A DNA stretch of 64,000 nucleotides, from the NCBI RefSeq assembly GCF_000686845.1, contig NZ_JMLS01000003.1, positions 248,001 through 312,000 on the forward strand, read 5' to 3'. Shown here piece after piece: positions 57,912-64,000 of this stretch (positions are counted from its first letter, which is position 1; each line of letters starts with the position of its first letter). The translations under genes were made by a program, and so were the position numbers. Under the pieces are notes generated by a model. It had not been told where the DNA came from. It searched no databases and was given only the letters and a program-made list of their open reading frames with translations. This DNA is from Paenibacillus sp. UNC451MF (GTDB lineage: Bacteria > Bacillota > Bacilli > Paenibacillales > NBRC-103111).

Positions 57912-59258
57912 ATGAAAATAAAAAAACGTTTATCCATGGCCCTCCTGTTGACGCTTTCCGCTGCTATTGCTGCAACCGGATGCTCTAACAAAACAGCACA
58001 GCCCCAACAAGGAAAAGATCCGGCAAAACCGGAGTCCGTTAAGGCAGAAGAGCTTACAGTTACCGAGCCTGTAACGATCAAATTGTATTCTCACTTTGCA
58101 GCAATCAATACCCCCAACGATGTCGAAGCTCTGTTCGGAACCGTCAAGAAGAAGCATCCCAATATCAATATTGAGCTAATCAAGGGCACGAAGCTGGTTG
58201 ACATGATCGCAGCCGGTGAAGTTCCCGATTTGATTGCCACGACCCATTTTTATATGAATGATTTACTTCCACTAGGTGTAGCCAGTGACATGACGGACTT
58301 TGTTAAAAAATACCAGGTTGATCTAAGCAAATTTGAGCCGCAGGCCATTAACGCTATCAAGTCCTACGGGAAAAAAGGAGAGCTCTATGGAATCCCGTAT
58401 ACGCTGAATTATGGTGTTCTAATTTATAATAAAGATATTTTCGATCGTTTCGGAGTTCCGTATCCGACGGACGGCATGAAATGGGATCAGATCATTGAGT
58501 TATCCAAAAAGCTGACCCGTGAAGAAAACGGAATTCAATATTTGGGCTTCGATCCGGGGTCGGAACGTACGTTCTCCAGAGGCTATGGCTTAGGAACCGT
58601 AAATGAGAAGGGTGCACCCATCTTCGATTCGGAAGGCTATAAGAAGACGTTCGATCTGCTAAAACGGATGTATGAAATTCCAGGTTACATTGATCCGAAG
58701 AAGAAATTCCAATACGGTGTTGACTATTTCATAAAAGATCAAAAGCTCGCTATGTTCCCATCTTGGCTTGCAGCCATCACAAGTCGTTTACCACAACTAA
58801 ACGAAGGAGGAAGTGGATTTAATTGGGATGTTGTCGGTCATCCGGTCTTCGATGATAGGCCAGGAGAAGGAAGAGAAATCGAGTTCCAGTCTCTTATGGT
58901 GCCTCCAACCAGTAAAAATAAAGAGGCCGCTTACCGCGTTATTTTGACGATGATTAGTGAAGAATCGCAGAAAGAAATGAACAAAGGAAATAATTTAACG
59001 ATATTAAATAATCCTGAATTGAAAAAGCAATTTGCATCCAATACCGACATTTACAAAGGCAAGAATCTGGAAGGGATCTTTAAAGTCAAACCGGCGACCG
59101 CTCCGATCAACACCGAATATGACAACGAGAACTACAAGTATTTGCGCGAAGCATTAACCGGCATGATCTTTGATAAAAAAGACATCAATACGGTTCTTAG
59201 GGAAGCCAACGAGAAAGCGACCAAGTACATTCAAGACGAACAAGCACGAAAAAAATAG
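57912..59258 (+). CDS. Extracellular sugar-binding lipoprotein (orphan, family 1)
   Basis: The 448-residue lipoprotein has signal peptide MKIKKRLSMALLLTLSAAIA with lipobox ATGC. It has the family 1 binding fold with IPYTLNYGVLIYNKDIFDRF and GVPYPTDGMKWDQIIELSKK, nearly shared with the 43.3-kb protein. It lies between the two NAGPA genes with no permease gene, so it must use a permease pair encoded elsewhere or one of those in this window. AAAGGTGAGATC precedes the ATG at 57912. Its position implies that it binds the product of the secreted glycosidase. Confidence 0.86.
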   Translation: MKIKKRLSMALLLTLSAAIAATGCSNKTAQPQQGKDPAKPESVKAEELTVTEPVTIKLYSHFAAINTPNDVEALFGTVKKKHPNINIELIKGTKLVDMIAAGEVPDLIATTHFYMNDLLPLGVASDMTDFVKKYQVDLSKFEPQAINAIKSYGKKGELYGIPYTLNYGVLIYNKDIFDRFGVPYPTDGMKWDQIIELSKKLTREENGIQYLGFDPGSERTFSRGYGLGTVNEKGAPIFDSEGYKKTFDLLKRMYEIPGYIDPKKKFQYGVDYFIKDQKLAMFPSWLAAITSRLPQLNEGGSGFNWDVVGHPVFDDRPGEGREIEFQSLMVPPTSKNKEAAYRVILTMISEESQKEMNKGNNLTILNNPELKKQFASNTDIYKGKNLEGIFKVKPATAPINTEYDNENYKYLREALTGMIFDKKDINTVLREANEKATKYIQDEQARKK

Positions 59259-59288
59259 CAGCATAGGCATACCCAAAGATAACGAAGG

Positions 59289-59310
59289 AGCCGATCCATA
59301 AGGGTCGGCT
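59289..59310 (+). other. Intercistronic stem-loop
   Basis: AGCCGATCC (59289-59297) and GGGTCGGCT (59302-59310) form a 9-bp stem with an ATAA loop. No T-run follows, so it may protect or separate transcript segments rather than terminate. Confidence 0.5.
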
Positions 59311-59364
59311 TCATGTAGAGAATAAACCCATATTCTGAGGAAATCGAAGGGAGATTCTTTTCTT

Positions 59365-62300
59365 ATGAAACGAAACCCGATCAAATGGAAAAATATCTTA
59401 ATCAGTCTTATTACAACTGCTGTATTAACGACTCCATCCTATGGATGGTTGGACCAAGCTAGTGTACATGCCGAGTCGGTTCAATGGCAAACTGTAGACG
59501 AGAAGCAATTTGCAGTATCACCAGGCGTCGTACATACAAGTCGCACATTAGTAGGAAATGGACTGAGGGAATCGATTCATCTGCTGGAAATAGACCCTGC
59601 CAATCCTTATGTTAAGGTGGAAGCGGTTTCCTCGCATGGAGAGGTCTCAGGTGCCGAAACGGTAAGTAACATGTTGAAGGAGCTGGAGGCGCAAGGGGAG
59701 CGGCCAGTTGGCGGTACGAATGGTGACTTTTTTAGTACGGTAGGTGTGCCTTCAGGGTTAATGATCTCTAACAGAGAATTGGTGAGCTCTCCATCGACCA
59801 GCAAGATTGCTATGGCCATAATGCAGGATCATACGGTTAAACTGGAAGAGAATGTGACGATGACATCCAAGCTGACGAAGGACAATGGGGAGTCACTGAC
59901 ATTGACGATGATTAACCGGACTCGTGTCGCAACGCATACCAATCATGCATTTCTTTATAATTGGAGATTCGGTACTTCGACACGGACACCGGAAGGTGGG
60001 GTGGAAGTAGTTATTCGAGCCGATGATCCAGCTAATAAATTAATACCTGGTCAGCCGGTGAGCGGTGTCGTCGAATCGATTATGGAAACCGCAGATACAC
60101 CAATTGAGTCGGGAACCTTTGTACTATCGGCTACCGGTTCTAAAGCGGATTGGATTCGCCAAAAGCTGGCAGTAGGCACGAGACTTCGTCTGGACATAGC
60201 ACTAAGCAAAGGCTTTGGGGCAGCAGAGCAAGTGATCTCAGGCAACTCAACACTAGGCTACGTACTGCTCAAAAACGGTGTCGTATCACCTACGGTGCTG
60301 GATCCCTCAGATACTAACACAAGCGATAGACATCCAAGAACGATGGTAGCTACAAAGCAAGGGAAGTTGTATCTCCTTGCCGTTGATGGAAGACAACCAG
60401 GACATTCCGATGGAATAACGATGGCGGAAGGCGCATATTACTTGCAGAGCCTCGGGATGGAGAACGCCATCAATCTGGACGGAGGCGGCTCGACGACCTA
60501 TTATGTCAGGCAGCCTGGAGATGAACATCCAAGTCTAATGAACCGTCCATCTGATGGTCACGATCGGGCCGTAGGCAATGCTATAGCTATTGTATCAACA
60601 GCACCTATGGCTCCTTTGGATCGATTAGTCGTTAACCCAGATACCCCTCTACAAGTCGTTGCAGGGAGCAGGGTAGAGTTCCAGGTTAAAGGTCAGGATG
60701 CATACGGAAACGGAGTTCCTGTGTCACGAGCAGATCTTCAATGGACAGCCCAAAGCTCCATAGGGACGATAACTGCGAACGGAACCTTCACGGCTTCGAT
60801 GACCACCGGAACAGGCCAAATAACGGTTCAAAGCGGAACGGTAGTTCAACAATTGGATGTAACGGTCACAGACAACATTAATCAGCTTACACTTGAACCG
60901 AACACGGCAGTGGTGGAGCCGGGAGCCGTAGTTTCCTTCGAGCCTGTGGCAAAGAATGCGCAAGGACAGCGGATCTGGATATCACCGGATCGCCTAATCT
61001 GGTCCGTGGAGGGCAATATCGGTACAGCGACTCCTGATGGCAAACTGCATGCAGTAGATGGCACTGCAGACGGAAAAATCCGTGCTGCGTTCGGCAATGT
61101 GATAGCGGAGGCAGTTGTTCAGGTTGGTAAGCCGCCCCAACTGCTGGAGCCATTCGAGAATACAGACAAGATGCAGACCAAAGAGGCTAACGCCGTAACA
61201 GGTTCTGTCACGATAACAGCCGTTGCTCGACCAAATCCAGTTCGCGTTGGGACTAAGTCATTGAAGCTGACTTACGACTTCACTGGAAAAGGCGGAACTT
61301 CTAATGCTTATGTGAATTTGTTGGACGATAACGGTGATATCGGCAGAGAAGTGGAAGGAAAGCCATATCGGATCGGCTTGTGGGTATACGGAGATTCCAA
61401 TCAGCACTATTTAAGATTAGGAGTTACCGACGGGAATGCAACGAATCGTATTTTTGACCTAACGGAGCCTGGAGCATTGAATTGGACCGGCTGGAAATAT
61501 GTGACGGCATCAGTTCCCGAGAATACCATCTATCCGCTAAAAGTACGTTACATCGTAGTTAGCGAATCGGATGCAGCTAATAAGAACAAAGGCGCAGTCT
61601 ATCTGGATGAACTTAGAGCTGAATACATGGATTTAGGTGAGGATGTAGTAGGACCTGAATTTGGTGTTCAGACACCGGCACCAGGCACAGAGGTAACAGG
61701 ATTACGGCCTGTTATTCGTGTAAAAGTCACGGATTCAGGGACGGGAGTTGACCCTTCTTCCATTATCGCAACTATCGATGGAACTGCGGTCTCTACGATG
61801 TATGATGCTGCAAATGATTTGATTCAGGTAACACTGGGAGGGGATTTATCTGAAGGAGAGCACCATATTAAGATCGAAGCGGCGGATAAGGCTGGGACTT
61901 ATGCAATCCCCGCTGCGGAATGGTCATTCCGGGTGAAGGCTCCAGATACCATACCGCCAAGCTGGAGTTCGGGGGCTGGTCTTACAGTTACCGACATCAC
62001 CTACCATTCTGCAAGCCTCCGCTGGCAGACAGCGAACGATAATGTAGGTGTCCAAGGTTATCGTATTTACCGCAATGGGACAATGATCGATACGATTCAA
62101 GCAGTCATGTGTACAGAACAATGCACGTATTCGGTGGATGGTCTGATAAGCTATACTCCATATTCCTTTGAGATTGAAGCCTTTGATGCTGCTGGAAATA
62201 CGAGACGCAGCAATGCTTTGCAAATGTATTCAGGTAAGGACCAGCTTTCACCGGGGGTCCCCGTGACCGTAAATGTCTATGGTAAAGGACACGATGTGCA

Positions 62301-62565
62301 AGTAAGCTTCACCCCTCCACTGGATTTGGATTATGCAGGAATGAAGGTGTTCATTTCGCCTAAAGGTGGAAATAACGGACATAAGGATGGAAGGGAAGCG
62401 GAGTTGTTTGCTCCGCCGGGAGTTTACACTGTTCAAGCCACAGGTTTAAAGCACGGATTCTATGAAGTGGTCGTTCAAGCCCTAGATTCGAGCGGAAATG
62501 TATCGTTACCTGTAGTAAAGCAAGTGAAACTAAATGAAGGAAATGGAAACGGAAAGGACCAGTAG
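59365..62565 (+). CDS. NAGPA-type phosphodiester glycosidase, secreted version
   Basis: The 1066-residue protein has a signal peptide (KNILISLITTAVLTTPSYGW, likely cleavage after SVHA). The NAGPA domain (about 50-415) has GGTNGDFFSTVGVPSGLMIS, ISGNSTLGYVLLKNGV, RHPRTMVATKQGKLYLLAVD and AINLDGGGSTTYYV. It is followed by two Ig-like domains, a jelly-roll binding-like region, a third Ig-like domain, a fibronectin type III-like domain (about 865-950) and a last beta domain. The catalytic and binding parts align along their length with the 832-residue protein. It should free sugars from phosphodiester-linked surface or environmental glycans outside the cell. AAGGGAGA precedes the ATG. Confidence 0.85.
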   Translation: MKRNPIKWKNILISLITTAVLTTPSYGWLDQASVHAESVQWQTVDEKQFAVSPGVVHTSRTLVGNGLRESIHLLEIDPANPYVKVEAVSSHGEVSGAETVSNMLKELEAQGERPVGGTNGDFFSTVGVPSGLMISNRELVSSPSTSKIAMAIMQDHTVKLEENVTMTSKLTKDNGESLTLTMINRTRVATHTNHAFLYNWRFGTSTRTPEGGVEVVIRADDPANKLIPGQPVSGVVESIMETADTPIESGTFVLSATGSKADWIRQKLAVGTRLRLDIALSKGFGAAEQVISGNSTLGYVLLKNGVVSPTVLDPSDTNTSDRHPRTMVATKQGKLYLLAVDGRQPGHSDGITMAEGAYYLQSLGMENAINLDGGGSTTYYVRQPGDEHPSLMNRPSDGHDRAVGNAIAIVSTAPMAPLDRLVVNPDTPLQVVAGSRVEFQVKGQDAYGNGVPVSRADLQWTAQSSIGTITANGTFTASMTTGTGQITVQSGTVVQQLDVTVTDNINQLTLEPNTAVVEPGAVVSFEPVAKNAQGQRIWISPDRLIWSVEGNIGTATPDGKLHAVDGTADGKIRAAFGNVIAEAVVQVGKPPQLLEPFENTDKMQTKEANAVTGSVTITAVARPNPVRVGTKSLKLTYDFTGKGGTSNAYVNLLDDNGDIGREVEGKPYRIGLWVYGDSNQHYLRLGVTDGNATNRIFDLTEPGALNWTGWKYVTASVPENTIYPLKVRYIVVSESDAANKNKGAVYLDELRAEYMDLGEDVVGPEFGVQTPAPGTEVTGLRPVIRVKVTDSGTGVDPSSIIATIDGTAVSTMYDAANDLIQVTLGGDLSEGEHHIKIEAADKAGTYAIPAAEWSFRVKAPDTIPPSWSSGAGLTVTDITYHSASLRWQTANDNVGVQGYRIYRNGTMIDTIQAVMCTEQCTYSVDGLISYTPYSFEIEAFDAAGNTRRSNALQMYSGKDQLSPGVPVTVNVYGKGHDVQVSFTPPLDLDYAGMKVFISPKGGNNGHKDGREAELFAPPGVYTVQATGLKHGFYEVVVQALDSSGNVSLPVVKQVKLNEGNGNGKDQ

Positions 62566-62614
62566 ATTGAAACTTGGGATTGTAAGATAGGTTGTAATAT
62601 CGTATTATATATTT

Positions 62615-62633
62615 AATCAAATTGATTTATAAT
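62615..62633 (+). promoter_or_regulatory. ROK operator candidate, copy 3, next to a TATAAT -10
   Basis: AATCAAATTGATT (62615-62627) is directly followed by TATAAT (62628-62633), about 40 bases before the YdcF-like gene that is co-transcribed with the ROK gene. This suggests autoregulation. Confidence 0.65.
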
Positions 62634-62671
62634 CATTTGGAGCTATTTTATTTTTGGAAAGGAACAGCAGA

Positions 62672-63304
62672 ATGTGGGAACTAGCACTAATTGTATCGCT
62701 GAGCATCATTGCCGCTGTACCTTTAACGTACTTCGTATGGATGCATAGCTGCCAGAGAAAAAAAGCAAATGCAGATGCTTTGATTGTTCTGGGCTATCGA
62801 TGCGACGGCAATCAAATCCATCCTCTACTGAAGGAACGGTTGGACACTGCATTGCATTTATTTAGGAAGTATGATTACCGCCTCATCATTTTATCTGGAG
62901 GAGCCGTTAAATCCAATCTGACGGAAGCTGAAATTATGCGTGACTATTTACTCGCTCAAGGTGTACCAGGGAACAGGATGCTGCTGGAATCCCGTTCCCG
63001 GAACACTGTACAAAATCTGGTGAACTGTAATCTGGTACTGCAAGAGAACGGATTGAGCACGTTTTTGTTAGTTTCCAATTCTTTTCATTTGAGGCGAATG
63101 AGGTATATAATGAAGACGCTTGGATTAACGGCTTCACTGTATGCAGAGCGGAATTGGAAAAGCATTCTACTGTATCAGTGGAGATTGACTTTTCAGGAAA
63201 TCCGGGCATTTCGCCTTACACTCCCCTGGTTGGAGAAGGCGGTGAATATGAAGTCTCCCCAGATGATGGGAGGCAAGAAAGGTGCTGCTTCCCGTGAAGC
63301 CTGA
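62672..63304 (+). CDS. YdcF/SanA-like DUF218 membrane protein
   Basis: The 210-residue protein has one N-terminal membrane helix (LALIVSLSIIAAVPLTYFVW) and a DUF218 domain with ADALIVLGYRCDGNQIHPLL, LKERLDTALHLF, RLIILSGGAVKSNLTEAEIM, and ESRSRNTVQNLVN. Members bind nucleotide-like ligands and some affect envelope or vancomycin sensitivity; the reaction is not established. AAAGGAAC precedes ATG 62672. It is the first gene of a two-gene operon with the ROK regulator, which begins inside its last 23 bases. Confidence 0.82.
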   Translation: MWELALIVSLSIIAAVPLTYFVWMHSCQRKKANADALIVLGYRCDGNQIHPLLKERLDTALHLFRKYDYRLIILSGGAVKSNLTEAEIMRDYLLAQGVPGNRMLLESRSRNTVQNLVNCNLVLQENGLSTFLLVSNSFHLRRMRYIMKTLGLTASLYAERNWKSILLYQWRLTFQEIRAFRLTLPWLEKAVNMKSPQMMGGKKGAASREA

Positions 63305-64000
63305 AAGAACGACTAGCAATAAACTACTCAAATCGATAAACCAGCAAAAAGTGCTGCGTTTGATTTATACGGAGGGACCTATATCTCGTGTTGAGCTTGC
63401 CGATAAAACAGGTCTTACCCAACAAACCATTACCAATATCGTAAACCGGTTGCTTGATGACGATTACCTGTTGGAGACAGATCCAATAGCCGGCAACAGC
63501 GGAAGGAAGCCTATCCCTTTAGTTGTGAAAACGGGGGATATGTATGCCATTGGTATCGAATTGGCCATTAAGTACGTCAGAGGTACCCTGATTGATTTTC
63601 AACACAATACAATTCACGAAATCAAAGAGCAGGTTCATTCCTACGACGATGTAGAGCATCCACTTCATTACATAACACAAATAGTCGATGAGCTGATGAA
63701 ATGGGTATCGAAGCCACAGCAGCTCAAAGGGATCGGCTGTAGTATTCAAGGCCTGGTCGATTCCAAACAGGGCGTCGTTATCTATTCGCCTGGACTTCGT
63801 TGGAGGAAGTTTCCGCTTAAAGAGAGGCTGGAAGCCCGCTACAATCTGCCTATTTATTTGGAGAATGACGCCAATCTCCTCGCCATTGTTGAGAACTTAA
63901 AAGGGCATTTAGCGGAATCCACCAACAATGTTACGATCAAATTAGATTATGGGATCGGCGGAGCGCTTGTTTTGAATAAACAGCTATGTACTGGTTCGTC
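63282..64000 (+). CDS. ROK-family transcriptional repressor (partial, runs off the window)
   Basis: The frame is open from GTG 63282 to the window end, giving about 239 residues. The N-terminal winged helix reads INQQKVLRLIYTEGPISRVE and LADKTGLTQQTITNIVNRLL, followed by SGRKPIPLVV. The ROK kinase-like part has the ATP/sugar-fold segments AIGIELAIKYVRGTLIDF, GIGCSIQGLVDSKQGVV, LENDANLLAIVENLKGHL and LDYGIGGALVLN. This is the NagC/XylR/Mlc group, whose members release DNA when they bind a sugar such as GlcNAc-6-P, xylose or glucose. GGGAGG at 63268-63273 supports GTG 63282; GTG 63294 is an alternative. It probably controls the three palindrome-bearing promoters nearby. Confidence 0.85.
   Translation, partial: MLLPVKPERTTSNKLLKSINQQKVLRLIYTEGPISRVELADKTGLTQQTITNIVNRLLDDDYLLETDPIAGNSGRKPIPLVVKTGDMYAIGIELAIKYVRGTLIDFQHNTIHEIKEQVHSYDDVEHPLHYITQIVDELMKWVSKPQQLKGIGCSIQGLVDSKQGVVIYSPGLRWRKFPLKERLEARYNLPIYLENDANLLAIVENLKGHLAESTNNVTIKLDYGIGGALVLNKQLCTGS

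Overview
The window looks like chromosomal DNA of a Paenibacillus-type, spore-forming Firmicute. Evidence: strong GGAGG-type ribosome binding sites, frequent TTG and GTG starts, a YhcN/YlaJ-type spore lipoprotein behind a sigma-G-like promoter, XerS-type recombinase, LplA/LplB/LplC-type and CUT1 sugar transporters without their own ATPases, YesM/YesN two-component regulators, and large AraC regulators with a membrane sensor half. No rRNA, tRNA, CRISPR array, transposase or prophage was seen. The assignment rests on gene content only.

Layout. 1-2.6 kb: end of a YciI-like gene, an MDR oxidoreductase, an unknown gene and a small flavin-type oxidoreductase. 2.7-8.9 kb: membrane AraC regulator, two LplB/LplC-type permeases and a binding lipoprotein. 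9.2-13.6 kb: OatA-like acyltransferase, a PIN/antitoxin-like pair with altered PIN acidic residues, and an MreB paralogue with an Asp-to-Asn change in the ATP site. 13.6-15.4 kb: XerS recombinase, divergent from the spore lipoprotein. 15.5-18.5 kb: SorC-type regulator with stand-alone trpB and trpA. 18.7-22.1 kb: MoxR/DUF58/DUF4129 operon. 22.1-24.9 kb: small unknown protein, MntH, methyltransferase. 25-35 kb: CUT1 transporter, YesM/YesN pair, heparinase II/III-like lyase and GH88 unsaturated glucuronyl hydrolase. 35-38.7 kb: CDF exporter with an attenuator-like leader, aldo/keto reductase, MATE exporter. 38.8-53.8 kb: GH97, PL6-like multidomain protein, binding protein, second AraC/LplB/LplC/binding-protein unit, an unrecognised two-part protein and a PL22-like lyase. 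54-64 kb: SGNH esterase, two NAGPA-type phosphodiester glycosidases around an orphan binding protein, YdcF-like protein and a ROK repressor that runs off the end.

How the genes work together. From 25 kb to the end the window is a set of adjoining glycan-utilisation loci. Nearly all the degradative enzymes lack a signal peptide while the binding proteins are lipoproteins, which suggests that sizeable acidic oligosaccharides are imported and then deacetylated, cleaved by lyases and hydrolysed in the cytoplasm. The visible exception is the secreted 1066-residue NAGPA protein. The ATPase for all three permease pairs is presumably a shared MsmX-type protein elsewhere.

The most interesting signals are two candidate regulons read directly from the DNA. 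First, three promoters of the 25-35 kb locus carry tandem TCAAAA(A/T) repeats 20-21 bp apart, at the same distance from the -10 box; these are probably YesN-type activator sites. Second, three promoters of the 54-64 kb locus share a 13-bp palindrome, AATCAA(A/T)TTGATT, next to the -10 region; this is probably the operator of the ROK protein. The NAGPA/ROK locus is my best candidate for a poorly described system, possibly for a glycan with sugar-1-phosphodiester links.
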